Counted from the first letter of the stretch, positions 54,674 to 64,000 are shown. The stretch: 64,000 nt of DNA from Sphingobacterium tabacisoli (GCF_017908035.1 NZ_JAEQMU010000006.1:1-64000), one strand, 5' to 3'. A program made the numbers and translations. Notes: a model not told the origin generated them from the sequence alone.

Positions 54674-57600
54674 TTAAAATTTAACATCAATACCTACCGC
54701 ATACGTTTTCATGACCGGATAAGAATCGTACATCTTCTGCTCAGGGTCATGAAATTCGGTCATCTTAGAGAATACGAACAGATTCGTGCCATTGAAGAAT
54801 ACATTCACTCCTTTAATCTTCATGCGATCCGTCAAGGTCAATGGAAGACTGTAAGAAACATTCAAATCACGGAGGCGCAGATAAGCTCCATTACGGATCC
54901 AGAAAGAAGAAGCTTCCGTTCCTGACTCCGCCCAGTTGGCACCGACCACTCTCGGGTACTGAGCCCCTGGATTTTCGGCTGTCCACACATCACCTGCCCA
55001 TATCGGGTAGTACGGTCTGAACCCACCTCCATGCTGACGAATACCAGGGCCATCTAGGTTACTGATAATACGATCGTAGGCCAATACACCTTGGAATAAT
55101 GCCGAAACCGAAATTCCTTTCCACGAACCATTCAGACCGAAGCCATAGTTGATACGCGGGGTATTATTTTCGGACAATAAGACCATATCATTTTCATCAA
55201 TCTTTCCATCTGGTCCACCGGCATAGTTTGCTCCGCGCTGATCTTTATAAAGAATCATCCCCATATAAGGATCCCGACCATAGGTTTTAAACCCTTGGCT
55301 CTTTAGCGCATCCAGCTGGTCTTGGGTACGGACGATGTCAATAGCTTCAAGGCCTATAATCCGGTTCTCTGGTCTACCGACCCTAGATCTAAAATTCTGC
55401 ACTCCGCCAGCACCGTAAGCTGGCTCTTCATCATAGATATCCCACTTATCTTTAGCATAGCCCATATTCGCACTGATACCATAAGATACCTCCCCAATAC
55501 GGTCATTCCAATTCAAGGACACCTCGCCCCCTCTATAACTTCTAGCAGCATAGTTTTCTGGCGCCAATTCCCGACCGTAGGTATCTGGCATAGCATTCTG
55601 TCTACGTCCTAAAATATCCGTCTCTTTCCGTACAAATCCATCCAAAGACCCGCTCAATCTACTATTCAACATTGCAAAGTCTATACCCACGTTATAACTT
55701 TTAGAAGTAGTCCAAGTTAGATTCTGTGTAGGATTATTGCCATAGGCAATTCCATTATAGTATCGATCGCCAAAAATCGAACCTCCGCTTGGTGTATACT
55801 TTTCGCGGTATAAGAACTGTCCGATACGCTCCGCACTCACATTCAAATCATTCCCTGTTGATCCATAGGAAGCACGAAGCTTCAGGTCATTCACCGTATT
55901 TTTTAAATTAGCAAAGAAGCTTTCTTCCGACACACGCCAAGCCGCCGACATGGATGGAAAGAATCCCCAACGTTTATCATTTGGAAACAACGGCGAGCCA
56001 TCATAACGGAATGAGAATTCAGCAATATAGCGGTCCGCATAATTATAGTTAACACGTCCGATTACACCTCTCCTCGAATCGATCGTTTCTCTCGCTGTAG
56101 TCGATCTATAATTACGATCCGTTGGATAGATAAACATCTGATCGAGGCTCACAATGGGACTTTCGGCACGGGAGTTAATAAAAGTACCACCTTCTTTAAA
56201 TTGCTCGTAGACCAAAATTCCATCCACAGCATGTTTATTGAATTTACGGCTATAGTTCAGGAACCAGTTGACCTGATACTGCCAAGTTCTTTCGGGAGCA
56301 TAATCCATAAACGGCTGTGCCTGACTAAACGTAAACACATTGATTTTGTCTTCCGAAGGAGGCGCTGGAATAAACCTATTTCCATTCGGGTCTAAAGAAG
56401 TAAAAGTATAGTTCTTCTGGAATGTCATGAATCTCTTTTTCATGTAATCCTGCGCCACGTACGATCCCACCACTTTCGTAGATAATCCCTCAATCAGCTT
56501 ATCCAGCTTATAATTGAGTGTCAGAATCGGGTTCACCTGTCTCACTTTACGATTAACGTAGCGATTACCGATTACCTGATCGATGACATTCCAAGCCTGC
56601 CAGGATCCCATTGGTGTCTGTACAGGATATTCGGTCGGAGTATCACTTGGTGTTCCATCAGCATTCAGATAGAACGGATACATTTTAGGCCAGTTAAAGG
56701 TCACCCTATAAAAATCTGCCACATCAAAATCGGCATCATCTGCTGAGGTGCTAAACGGCCAGAAAAAGCGCTCTGAATTCGTCTGATTCATGGCGATATT
56801 TACATCCACACTGAAATCGTCCGAAAGCTGGGCACTGACATTACTTCTTAAATTAAACTTTTCATGTTCCAAAGTTTTATAAGACCCAAGCTCCTTACGA
56901 TAGCTCACCAGATTATAATACGTAATCTTGTCACCACCACCGTTTACAGAAATGGATTGACGGTGACTGAATGGATTACGCCATATCACATCATTGACAC
57001 TATATTTTTTATCCAGAAAATAATCAAACTCTTCCTTCCCATTGGGGGCCACAAAAGGGTTCTTACGATCTCCTTGTTCCCAGTTAAACTGAGCGACCCT
57101 GTTCTGATAAGTCAATTCGTCCGCTGCAGTGGTAATATCCGCCAGCAAAGTCTGCGTTGGTGCGCTGAAGTTATAGCTACTCTGGACGTTAAACACAGGT
57201 GCTTGGTTAATTCCTTTTTTAGTGGTCACCACCACCACTCCATTCCCCGCTCTTGTTCCATACACTGCTGCCGTAGCGGCATCCTTTAGGAAACTCATCT
57301 GATCCACCTCATTGGCTTCTAGTGCATCAAAAGCGGCCTTATCCCTTACTATACCATCGATTACATACAAAGGCTCCGCAAAGCTTCCTCGTATGCGCAA
57401 ACTCGATGAAGCCCCAGCCATCCCCGATGTATTAGTCACATTCACACCAGGAGCGCGTCCTGCTAGTGTATTTGACAAATTAGATGGTGCAATATTCTTC
57501 AATTGATCTGCATTTACCGAACTTACCGGTCCCGTTAGATTAGCTTTACGTTGCCGTCCATACCCTACCACAACAACTTCGTCCAATGCATCAACTTCCT

Positions 57601-58207
57601 CTTCCAAGGTAATCCGCAATCCTTCGAGCTTTTCTACCGTAACGACTTTGGTCTTAAACCCAAAATACCGTACTTCCACAATATCACCCAGCTTACCTGC
57701 CACAGTAAAGTTTCCTTCTCCGTTAGATGCCGTAGACTTACCTCCTTGTACAGCCACTGTAGCTCCTGACACAGGATTCCCCTGTCCATCCACTATGTGG
57801 CCAGAGATCTGTTGCTGCAACTTGTACATAGCAGTAGCACGTTCATCTCTTTTAATGACCACCGTATTATTATGTATGGTATAGGTCAGATTGGCCTTAT
57901 TCAGCACCTTAAGCAAAGATTGATCTAGCGATTCATCCTTGACCTGTACGGTGGTACGTTCCTCAGCCAACAATCCATGTTCGTACACAAAACGTACCCC
58001 TGTCTGTTTAGAGATTGTACTTAATACCTGTTCAACTTTCCCGTTCTTAACACTTAAAGTTACTTGACCATTGGTCGTAGCGAAGCTGGTGAACATTGAG
58101 GTTACTAAAATTAAACCTGTCAATTTCATCTTAATCAGCGTTTTCAAAAACCGTCTTTCCCTCTTGGTCAGGGACATGCCGATTTTTGAATATTTCTTAA
58201 TATTCAT
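54674..58207 (-). CDS. SusC-family TonB-dependent transducer with STN domain
   Basis: The 1177-residue protein has a long N-terminus with a signal segment ('LILVTSMFTSFATTNGQ', to about 48), an STN domain (about 50-118, 'VEQVLSTISKQTGVRFVYEHGLL'), a CTD beta domain (about 132-205), the plug ('SLRIRGSFAEPLYVIDG', 'SFLKDAATAAVYGTRAGNG') and the barrel. The plug motif keeps the SusC form. The STN domain implies signalling to the FecR encoded 133 bp upstream. A stem-loop lies in that gap. Confidence 0.96.
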   Translation of the reverse strand: MNIKKYSKIGMSLTKRERRFLKTLIKMKLTGLILVTSMFTSFATTNGQVTLSVKNGKVEQVLSTISKQTGVRFVYEHGLLAEERTTVQVKDESLDQSLLKVLNKANLTYTIHNNTVVIKRDERATAMYKLQQQISGHIVDGQGNPVSGATVAVQGGKSTASNGEGNFTVAGKLGDIVEVRYFGFKTKVVTVEKLEGLRITLEEEVDALDEVVVVGYGRQRKANLTGPVSSVNADQLKNIAPSNLSNTLAGRAPGVNVTNTSGMAGASSSLRIRGSFAEPLYVIDGIVRDKAAFDALEANEVDQMSFLKDAATAAVYGTRAGNGVVVVTTKKGINQAPVFNVQSSYNFSAPTQTLLADITTAADELTYQNRVAQFNWEQGDRKNPFVAPNGKEEFDYFLDKKYSVNDVIWRNPFSHRQSISVNGGGDKITYYNLVSYRKELGSYKTLEHEKFNLRSNVSAQLSDDFSVDVNIAMNQTNSERFFWPFSTSADDADFDVADFYRVTFNWPKMYPFYLNADGTPSDTPTEYPVQTPMGSWQAWNVIDQVIGNRYVNRKVRQVNPILTLNYKLDKLIEGLSTKVVGSYVAQDYMKKRFMTFQKNYTFTSLDPNGNRFIPAPPSEDKINVFTFSQAQPFMDYAPERTWQYQVNWFLNYSRKFNKHAVDGILVYEQFKEGGTFINSRAESPIVSLDQMFIYPTDRNYRSTTARETIDSRRGVIGRVNYNYADRYIAEFSFRYDGSPLFPNDKRWGFFPSMSAAWRVSEESFFANLKNTVNDLKLRASYGSTGNDLNVSAERIGQFLYREKYTPSGGSIFGDRYYNGIAYGNNPTQNLTWTTSKSYNVGIDFAMLNSRLSGSLDGFVRKETDILGRRQNAMPDTYGRELAPENYAARSYRGGEVSLNWNDRIGEVSYGISANMGYAKDKWDIYDEEPAYGAGGVQNFRSRVGRPENRIIGLEAIDIVRTQDQLDALKSQGFKTYGRDPYMGMILYKDQRGANYAGGPDGKIDENDMVLLSENNTPRINYGFGLNGSWKGISVSALFQGVLAYDRIISNLDGPGIRQHGGGFRPYYPIWAGDVWTAENPGAQYPRVVGANWAESGTEASSFWIRNGAYLRLRDLNVSYSLPLTLTDRMKIKGVNVFFNGTNLFVFSKMTEFHDPEQKMYDSYPVMKTYAVGIDVKF

Positions 58208-58255
58208 AAATTTGTAAAGAATTTAATGGTTTATAACAAATTTGAATTCATCGTT

Positions 58256-58281
58256 AGCGGAGGTATGGCAGTACCTTCGCT
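58256..58281 (-). promoter_or_regulatory. Stem-loop between fecR and SusC
   Basis: AGCGGAGGTA and TACCTTCGCT pair over 10 bp with one G-U, closing a 6-nt loop, 49 bp before the SusC ATG. It may modulate read-through from fecR or stabilise the SusC/SusD mRNA. No T tract follows it leftwards. Confidence 0.45.
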
Positions 58282-58340
58282 TAGTTTATTCATTGGTAGC
58301 GTATCCTATCTCATATATTATCCTCCATATTTTAGGTTTA

Positions 58341-59462
58341 TTATTTTACAATTAGTCTATTACCCTCTATTAAATACTGATAGCCCGTAAGATCCTTCAA
58401 TACAGCACATACTCTTCCCAGAGTTACATTACGCTCAATACTGCCCGAGTATCTTTTTGGCTCCATTTTCCGTTCAATATCCAGATCTACACCATACCAT
58501 CGTTTTACTTCTTCCAGAATGGTTTCTATATCCTTATTATTGAAATTAAAAAAACCATCCTTTATCCCCAATGCATCTTCTAGATGAGTCGATATACCCG
58601 CATGCAGTTTACCTTCAATCAAATCAGCCTGATATCCTGCTTCTATAATAGCTTCACTATGGCGTGCAGTCAGCTGCAGACGTCCTTCTGTCAATAAAAC
58701 CTGAGGCTCTGACTTATCATAGGTATTCACCGAAAAAGCTGTCCCGAGTGCACGTATCTCTAAGCCATCCACTTCTACGATAAAAGGTCGTGTAGCATCC
58801 TTAGCAACCTCGAAAAAAGCTTCCCCTTTGAGGCTTACCCGACGCTCTGCCAGAGAAAATGCCGATAAATATTCAACTTCAGACTCTGGACTAAGCCATA
58901 CTTTGGTTCCATCCCATAAGACAATAGAATAAGAAGAACGTGTTGGTGTAATGATCTTATGTTTACGGCTACCTGTATCAGAAGCTATCGGTTGCTTGCC
59001 CAATTCATTTCTTCCCAGCCGTCTAAACACCTTACCATCTACTTCAAAAATTGCCTGTTCATCGTTGGGCAGGATATCATTCTTATGTCCATACACTTTA
59101 TCTTCCACAATATAATCCGGTTGCTCATTTCTAGCGAACCAAAGGATACCGAGCATCAAGACCGCAATTACTGCTGCGGCCACTGATGCATACCGCTTCC
59201 AATTAGGCCTGACCACCACATCTTCAACTTTATCGGTTACATTGGTCTGAAATCGCTTCCATTCTTCGTGAGAATCTATATTTCGTAGATCCACAGGGGT
59301 TTCAATCGCTCCGTTCTCGATAATAGTCCGCAGATAAACATGTCCATCCGGATATCTATCCAGTAAGACGGACAGCTCCATTTCCTGCTGGGCATCGAGT
59401 TCTCGTCCAGCAGCCAACATAGAAGCAAGTTCTGCAAATATAATTTTATCGGTTTCTATCAT
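58341..59462 (-). CDS. FecR-family anti-sigma factor
   Basis: The 373-residue protein has a cytoplasmic N-terminal part (about 1-85), one transmembrane helix ('YASVAAAVIAVLMLGILWFA'), the periplasmic FecR domain ('TPTRSSYSIVLWDGTKVWLSPES', 'GEAFFEVAKDATRPFIVEV', 'EIRALGTAFSV') and a DUF4974-like C-terminal domain. It controls the sigma factor 84 bp upstream and is expected to bind the STN domain of the SusC 133 bp downstream. Confidence 0.93.
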   Translation of the reverse strand: MIETDKIIFAELASMLAAGRELDAQQEMELSVLLDRYPDGHVYLRTIIENGAIETPVDLRNIDSHEEWKRFQTNVTDKVEDVVVRPNWKRYASVAAAVIAVLMLGILWFARNEQPDYIVEDKVYGHKNDILPNDEQAIFEVDGKVFRRLGRNELGKQPIASDTGSRKHKIITPTRSSYSIVLWDGTKVWLSPESEVEYLSAFSLAERRVSLKGEAFFEVAKDATRPFIVEVDGLEIRALGTAFSVNTYDKSEPQVLLTEGRLQLTARHSEAIIEAGYQADLIEGKLHAGISTHLEDALGIKDGFFNFNNKDIETILEEVKRWYGVDLDIERKMEPKRYSGSIERNVTLGRVCAVLKDLTGYQYLIEGNRLIVK

Positions 59463-59546
59463 AATTTGTAGTTAAGTAACCTAAAAATCAAAAAAGGGTG
59501 AGCGGAAGTTAATCTTATTTACAACAAAACTTCAACAAACTGATTA

Positions 59547-60068
59547 TTAGATAAATAAAATTTTTAAGAAAGCAACAAGATAAAAAAGAAGTTTGCTCTT
59601 CAATAGGCGGAGAGCACGCTGTCGTTGGCTCTTTACTGTATTTAGACTTATATTCAACAACTTAGCTACCTCTTCATATTTCTTTCCATCAAAATAGATG
59701 AGTTTACAGACGTGCTGGCATTTATCGGGCAATGTAGAGAGTTCACTATGAAGAACTCCTATTATTTCGGCACGGATTAAATCGGTGAGTTGATCTGTTT
59801 CACTTTCCTCCTTCCCCTTTAACTCGATATGTATCTTTTCTGCTGTGGCTTGTCTTCGTTTATAATTTAGGCATTGGTTTTTGACTGTACTATATAGAAA
59901 GCTTTTGATGACCTGCTCGGGGCGAGCAAGGATATCCGTTCTATCCATTAAGACAATAAACGCCTCCTGTACGATATCTTTAGCGACTTCTTCAGAGTCA
60001 ACGAAGGGGTACGCATAAACCGTCAACCTTGCAAAATACTCTTTGAAAAGCGTTTCTATTCCCGACAT
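59547..60068 (-). CDS. ECF-type RNA polymerase sigma factor
   Basis: I start at the ATG at 60068 (173 codons); the frame opens with a TTG two codons earlier. Region 2 is 'LFKEYFARLTVYAYPFVDSEEVAKDIVQEAFIVL', and region 4 is 'LPDKCQHVCKLIYFDGKKYEEVAKLLNISLNTVKSQRQRALRLLK'. The C-terminus ends in a hydrophobic tail (LLFYLVAFLKILFI), as in the other two sigma factors here. It probably drives the SusC/SusD pair; fecR follows after 84 bp. Confidence 0.93.
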   Translation of the reverse strand: MSGIETLFKEYFARLTVYAYPFVDSEEVAKDIVQEAFIVLMDRTDILARPEQVIKSFLYSTVKNQCLNYKRRQATAEKIHIELKGKEESETDQLTDLIRAEIIGVLHSELSTLPDKCQHVCKLIYFDGKKYEEVAKLLNISLNTVKSQRQRALRLLKSKLLFYLVAFLKILFI

Positions 60069-60222
60069 GCCCAATCAATTAAGATTTTCAAAAATTGAAC
60101 TCGGAGAAGTATCCAAGACATGCCAAATTATAAATTTTTTATCGATTTCAAGCACCTGATTATCAAATCTGCAAAGGCACGAGAAAATCTTTATCGAAAG
60201 CCAGGACGCTAATCAATTTCCA

Positions 60223-61455
60223 TTAACAGTAATAAACCGATTCGAAAGATACGGGCACACCATTTTTGAAGGTGATGGCAAAGAAGCCCGCATCCCCATT
60301 GGCGATACGGTAATAGTGCGGGTTCGCAGCCCAATCTACTGTAAGGAGATGTCCAAATTTAGTAACGAAATCTTTCTCGCTATAGCTGCCATCAATAATT
60401 TCCTTTCCGAGCACCAGAGCATGCTGTTCCACAAAGTTCATCGAATATACCGAGCCCACCATCTTATTCTTTGCAGGATAATTTTCTTCAAATGCCAGAA
60501 TCACATCCGCCGATCGGTAGAAGAACAAAGGTTCCCAACCGCATTCCGGTGAATCGGGAATATCTTTAACTTTTTTCAGATTCAGATCAGCCGCTTCCCT
60601 TTCGGAAATCTTACCATCCCAAAGCCTTCTGCCATGTATTAGGTAGTACATAGAAAGCTTACGCATTTCCTTTTCATAAACCTCATAGTCCAGATTCTCG
60701 AGCTTAGAGGCTAGAAGGAGCTCAAACTCGATATCCACTTTGGGATTGGTCCTTCCCGATCGCTCCCAGGACTCTTTGTAATAACGTAGCGCCTGCAACA
60801 TATCTGCTTTGTTGCTCGACCATCCGATTTCACGCAGACGGCTAGCCGCATTCAGTTCTTCTGTGATATCCTTATCTTTAACTTTCAGATACGCTTTCAA
60901 AAGTTCTGCGTAGGTCAGTTCCATTCCCAGATACTTGGCCTGTATGTACTCCGGCTGTTCATGAAAATGATCACCTATATATACCCATCCATCATTATAC
61001 AGTGGATAATAATCCAACGAAGTATGTTCATTGAGCCTAGCCTTACGTACAATCTTTCCTTCGGTCGAAGGCTGATTACGTACACGCAGTTCGGCCACCT
61101 GCACATAGAGGTGCGGCCCTTGCTGACCTTCAGGTCCCCGGTAGAAATACTGAGCCGGCTCACCAGCAGACCTCTTACTGAACATCCGCGTATCTAGCGG
61201 CTGCTTGGCTATATAGCCTACATCGCCATTACTGACCCTGATTTTATAATGCGTACGTGTCGAATCCAGTACCGTAATCGATGCTTCGGTACAAAGGACA
61301 CCTAATATGGAGCTTTTATTGTCTGGTGAAGACAGTAAGTGATCCCATTTTGAAGTATATACTGGTCTCCATTCTTTAGTCTGTGCATTTCCTAAAAACA
61401 CAGCCAGTACGCAGGTTATCATTCCTGCAAAAATTCTTTTACTTATACGCATCAT
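60223..61455 (-). CDS. Secreted protein with two SH3-like domains
   Basis: The 410-residue protein has a signal peptide (cleavage near 'FLGNAQ'). Two SH3b-type segments are visible: about 25-95 ('VYTSKWDHLLSSPDNKSSILGVL... IRVSNGDVGYIAKQPLD') and about 112-175 ('LYVQVAELRVRNQPSTEGKIVRKARLNEHTSLDYYP'). An alpha-helical middle (about 175-290) and a C-terminal beta region ('HYYRIANGDAGFFAITFKNGVP') follow. SH3b domains commonly bind peptidoglycan peptides. No catalytic domain is seen. It stands 148 bp upstream of the sigma gene on the same strand. Confidence 0.75.
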   Translation of the reverse strand: MMRISKRIFAGMITCVLAVFLGNAQTKEWRPVYTSKWDHLLSSPDNKSSILGVLCTEASITVLDSTRTHYKIRVSNGDVGYIAKQPLDTRMFSKRSAGEPAQYFYRGPEGQQGPHLYVQVAELRVRNQPSTEGKIVRKARLNEHTSLDYYPLYNDGWVYIGDHFHEQPEYIQAKYLGMELTYAELLKAYLKVKDKDITEELNAASRLREIGWSSNKADMLQALRYYKESWERSGRTNPKVDIEFELLLASKLENLDYEVYEKEMRKLSMYYLIHGRRLWDGKISEREAADLNLKKVKDIPDSPECGWEPLFFYRSADVILAFEENYPAKNKMVGSVYSMNFVEQHALVLGKEIIDGSYSEKDFVTKFGHLLTVDWAANPHYYRIANGDAGFFAITFKNGVPVSFESVYYC

Positions 61456-61481
61456 CCGATTCTCGGCGAGCCCGCCGATCT

Positions 61482-61922
61482 TTACTTTTTCTTTTTCTTC
61501 TTTTTCTCGTCCTTTCCCTTCTTCTCGAGCACTTCCACCCGTTTTGTCAAGGCCTGGACATATATCGCTTGCTCTGCAATCAATGTGCCAAGCTCTTTGA
61601 GCGTATCGTACAATGCGAGATGTAATTCGCTATCGGACAATGGAGCAATATATTCTTTTGCCGCGATGGGCTTTTTCTTAACCGCAGGCACTTCTGTTTT
61701 GGTCATCTCCCCTTCTCCCAGCAACAGCCAGGACGGGTTTATTTCGGGATACTTGGACAATATCTTGAGCAAGGCATCCGAACTCAAACCTGATTTCTTC
61801 TGCTCACCTTTAAAATTAGCATAGGACATTCCTAAGTCCTTAAAAAACTCGATTTTACTCAACTTTGCGTGACCTGCTATCAGCAATATACGCTCTTTAA
61901 CAGTAAGTGATAGATTGTCCAT
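61482..61922 (-). CDS. HTH regulator with CI-like N-terminal domain and Lys-rich tail
   Basis: The 146-residue protein has an N-terminal helix-turn-helix of the XRE/CI type ('VKERILLIAGHAKLSKIEFFKDLGMSYANFKG', then 'ILSKYPEINPSWLLLGEGEM'). A helical part ('SELHLALYDTLKELGTLIAEQAIYVQALTKRVEVLEKK') and a poly-lysine tail follow; the former could be a coiled coil. No peptidase (LexA/CI) domain is present. It sits 26 bp ahead of the SH3-domain gene on the same strand and 17 bp after a paralogous regulator. Confidence 0.8.
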   Translation of the reverse strand: MDNLSLTVKERILLIAGHAKLSKIEFFKDLGMSYANFKGEQKKSGLSSDALLKILSKYPEINPSWLLLGEGEMTKTEVPAVKKKPIAAKEYIAPLSDSELHLALYDTLKELGTLIAEQAIYVQALTKRVEVLEKKGKDEKKKKKKK

Positions 61923-61939
61923 ATAACTTTGTTTTATAA

Positions 61940-62344
61940 TTAGTCTTTTCTTAACAGCGCTATTTCGCGCTCTAATAGCGCTAATTGCTTCTCCAAAGAG
62001 ATAATTGTCTTCTCCTGGGATTTAATCGTCACTTCTTGGGAAGATATAACACGCTGCAACGAATGAATGACCGCATTACTCACCCCTTCCAGCTCAGCAT
62101 TTAAATAGGTCTCCGTGCGTTCTTCCGTTTTATTGGCTGCCTGCAACATCTCTCCTTTGCCCGTCAATAACCAATCCGTAGAATACTGCGGATAATTTTC
62201 CACTACATTCAACAGCCATTTACTTTGAATATCAGTACCATTAGCCAAAGCTCTTGAAAAAACACCTTTACTCGCACCAATTGCCGCTTCAAAAGCTGTT
62301 ACACTCATCCCTTCATTATCCGCCAAAACCTTAATTCTCTTCAT
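61940..62344 (-). CDS. HTH regulator with CI-like N-terminal domain and C-terminal coiled coil
   Basis: The 134-residue protein is a paralogue of the next gene: 'MKRIKVLADNEGMSVTAFEAAIG', 'KWLLNVVENYPQYSTDWLLTGKGEM'. The C-terminal half ('VIHSLQRVISSQEVTIKSQEKTIISLEKQLALLEREIALL') is a clear heptad coiled coil, so it probably dimerises. A -7-like element CAAATATA (62358-62365; TATATTTG leftwards) lies 14 bp before the ATG, suggesting a very short leader. It is divergent from the 426-residue gene and may control that promoter region. Confidence 0.8.
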   Translation of the reverse strand: MKRIKVLADNEGMSVTAFEAAIGASKGVFSRALANGTDIQSKWLLNVVENYPQYSTDWLLTGKGEMLQAANKTEERTETYLNAELEGVSNAVIHSLQRVISSQEVTIKSQEKTIISLEKQLALLEREIALLRKD

Positions 62345-62466
62345 TAAAGAGCTCGTACAAATATATTTTTCGTCAACAACTTTGTTTTGAAGATAATTAA
62401 TTCTTAAATTAGATTTTGAAAGAAGTAAATTATAAACACAAGAGTTAATTACCCAAAACTTACATT

Positions 62467-63747
62467 ATGAAAAATACGCAAAAGAAACTAAAAGCGAAAC
62501 ACTTTAGGTATTTAAATAAAGATACCGTGAAGAATCCGATGATATATCTCGTGGATTTTTTCTCCCATGAATCAGATTTCAATCGATGCCTTACGGATAT
62601 AGACACCATCATCAATGCCTCTATAAATAAAAAAATGAGGAGTTCTAAATCGATGTTCTTTGGAGACAACATTATAGAACTCATTCGTCGGGTAGAAATT
62701 GCATACGTTATTTACAAAAAGTACAATATCCCAAAACAGAAGGAGCCTTTGGACTTTTTCTACAACCGACAGGATTATGTAAACTTTAGAGAGAACAAAT
62801 CCATAACCAAAAATAATGAAGAAACACCCTACGACTCCATCAGTAAATTCTTTTCCTTTCAAAGTTTAAAAAAATGGTATGACACACTTGATACCCTGTG
62901 GATAAACATGATAGATAGAAGAGAAGAAATCGATATGCACGAAGCTCTAGGCGAAGACTACGTACTCGCAATCAGAGAGCTGTTCATGCGACTGACAATT
63001 TCTCTCCACCATATCTACGAAATAGGAGAGTTCCCTAAATATGAAACTAACGATCAGCTCGAAGAGAATGTAGTATCCAAAAACAACAATCAAAATACCA
63101 ACGCAGCGACTGATTCAAACGACTTGGATACCCAGTCCAGCTCTGAAATCAGGAAAACCCAGATTAGTGACCCTCATAGAGATAGGATCCTAGAGGAGCT
63201 TAGAAATCGATTTGGAAAAGACGATTTAGAAACATGGCAATATGAACTTCATATTCTTCATTTAGGAATAAATACGGAATACGACAGTTGGAATGAAGCT
63301 TTTAAATTATCTGCCCCCGGAAGTACGTTTTACTTTTGCGCAAGAATCCATAAAATCATAAGATTGATTGGAGAGGAAATTAGATACATATGTGGTCCAA
63401 ATAAATTCCCATTTGAACCTGCTACTCGGCATAAATCCTATAAACAAATCATTCATAAAAAAAGAACCATCAAATTACAGTATCTATCTCATGATGAAAC
63501 ACTACAGCCCGAATATTATTTATATCAACTTTTTGAAGAGCTTCCAGAAGATGAGTGGGAAGACAAATTCAATGAACTTATTGAAATATTTCTCTCTTTA
63601 GATAATAACGAAAGTTTTGACGGTAATGGAGGTTATTTCAAGTTCTTACAGCAGCTCCAAAAATGCATTGAACTCAGCTTCATTATAGCCTTCAAAGATG
63701 AAATAGAATTCATAAGTTCAACTGAATCAGAGAAACTAGAAATGTAG
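62467..63747 (+). CDS. Uncharacterised protein, first of two tandem relatives
   Basis: The 426-residue protein is hydrophilic and helical, with a central Asn/Ser-rich linker (about 200-235, 'ENVVSKNNNQNTNAATDSND') joining two domains. The two halves share features such as 'W..E..L..ISLHHIYEIG' and 'FYFCARIHKIIRLIGEE'. No known domain, signal or membrane segment is recognised. Its N-terminus (MKNTQKKLKAKHFRYLNKDT) resembles that of the next gene (METKTHKIKKLRYLAPEH), so they are probably related. It is divergent from two HTH regulators. Confidence 0.7.
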   Translation: MKNTQKKLKAKHFRYLNKDTVKNPMIYLVDFFSHESDFNRCLTDIDTIINASINKKMRSSKSMFFGDNIIELIRRVEIAYVIYKKYNIPKQKEPLDFFYNRQDYVNFRENKSITKNNEETPYDSISKFFSFQSLKKWYDTLDTLWINMIDRREEIDMHEALGEDYVLAIRELFMRLTISLHHIYEIGEFPKYETNDQLEENVVSKNNNQNTNAATDSNDLDTQSSSEIRKTQISDPHRDRILEELRNRFGKDDLETWQYELHILHLGINTEYDSWNEAFKLSAPGSTFYFCARIHKIIRLIGEEIRYICGPNKFPFEPATRHKSYKQIIHKKRTIKLQYLSHDETLQPEYYLYQLFEELPEDEWEDKFNELIEIFLSLDNNESFDGNGGYFKFLQQLQKCIELSFIIAFKDEIEFISSTESEKLEM

Positions 63748-63776
63748 CACAAAACAATCACAAACCACACACAACA

Positions 63777-64000
63777 ATGGAAACAAAAACACACAAAATC
63801 AAAAAGCTTCGGTATCTCGCTCCAGAACACGCAAGCGAACCCAATAGATTCCTTAAGGAGATTGTCCACGGTTGGGGTACCAATTGGTCTCTTAATTTTG
63901 GATTTCTATTCAGTTACTCCATGTGCCCCATGTTGGACAGAAACCGTGTCTTCGATTATGGCTTTACCTACCTCCATCTCGCACAGATGATAGAAGCAGC
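63777..64000 (+). CDS. Uncharacterised protein, second of two tandem relatives (cut by window end)
   Basis: The ATG at 63777 opens a frame of at least 74 codons running off the window (METKTHKIKKLRYLAPEHA...). The start follows the 426-residue gene by 29 bp. The first 30 residues parallel those of that gene ('T.K.K....RYL......P..FL'), which supports common ancestry. The rest cannot be judged. Confidence 0.65.
   Translation, partial: METKTHKIKKLRYLAPEHASEPNRFLKEIVHGWGTNWSLNFGFLFSYSMCPMLDRNRVFDYGFTYLHLAQMIEA

Overview
The window comes from a low-GC Bacteroidetes chromosome, most probably Sphingobacteriaceae (Sphingobacterium or Pedobacter type). The evidence is five SusC/SusD outer-membrane pairs, three of them controlled by an ECF sigma factor, a FecR anti-sigma and an STN-domain SusC; many DUF4369-TlpA thioredoxin proteins; lipoprotein signals throughout; and almost no Shine-Dalgarno sequences. 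There are no tRNA or rRNA genes, transposases, integrases or CRISPR arrays.

Layout. 82-5343: a short TlpA-like protein, SusC and SusD in one leftward operon. 5344-9638: a gene-poor stretch with a leader inverted repeat, a candidate structured RNA, four consecutive palindromes in front of a small HTH regulator, an 84-bp minisatellite, one secreted protein and a degenerate 21-bp repeat. 9639-18481: a SusC / SusD-like_2 / DUF4397 / NAGPA phosphodiester-glycosidase operon, followed after a strong terminator by a beta-lactamase-fold serine hydrolase and a TonB-C-like secreted protein. 18858-30302 and 30487-40724: two parallel loci with the order sigma, FecR, SusC(STN), SusD, a metallopeptidase-like lipoprotein without its zinc site, TlpA, TlpA. 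41360-44884: an operon for a GlcNAc-6-P deacetylase, a GHL10 glycosidase and an AmpD-type amidase, which fits peptidoglycan turnover. 45647-52839: housekeeping genes (ridA with a 38-codon membrane ORF in front, recG, hflX, lipB), two lipoproteins and a four-helix-bundle gene flanked by short repeats. 52892-60068: a third sigma/FecR/SusC/SusD locus without accessory enzymes. 60223-64000: an SH3-domain secreted protein, two HTH regulators with CI-like N-termini, and divergent from them two uncharacterised tandem relatives, the second cut by the window end.

Most notable: (1) the twin SusCD / dead-metallopeptidase / TlpA-TlpA loci, where two unrelated metallopeptidase folds have each lost the zinc ligands but kept the rest of the protein; (2) three copies of a 510-530-bp dispersed element with a nearly invariant core of about 100 nt closed by complementary ends, one of them lying between an ECF sigma gene and its fecR; (3) the palindrome cluster and pseudoknot-like RNA candidate between 5.7 and 6.0 kb; (4) the four-helix-bundle gene flanked by inverted octamer repeats, one side of which forms the whole lipB leader.

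All assignments come from reading motifs and translations; no database search was run.
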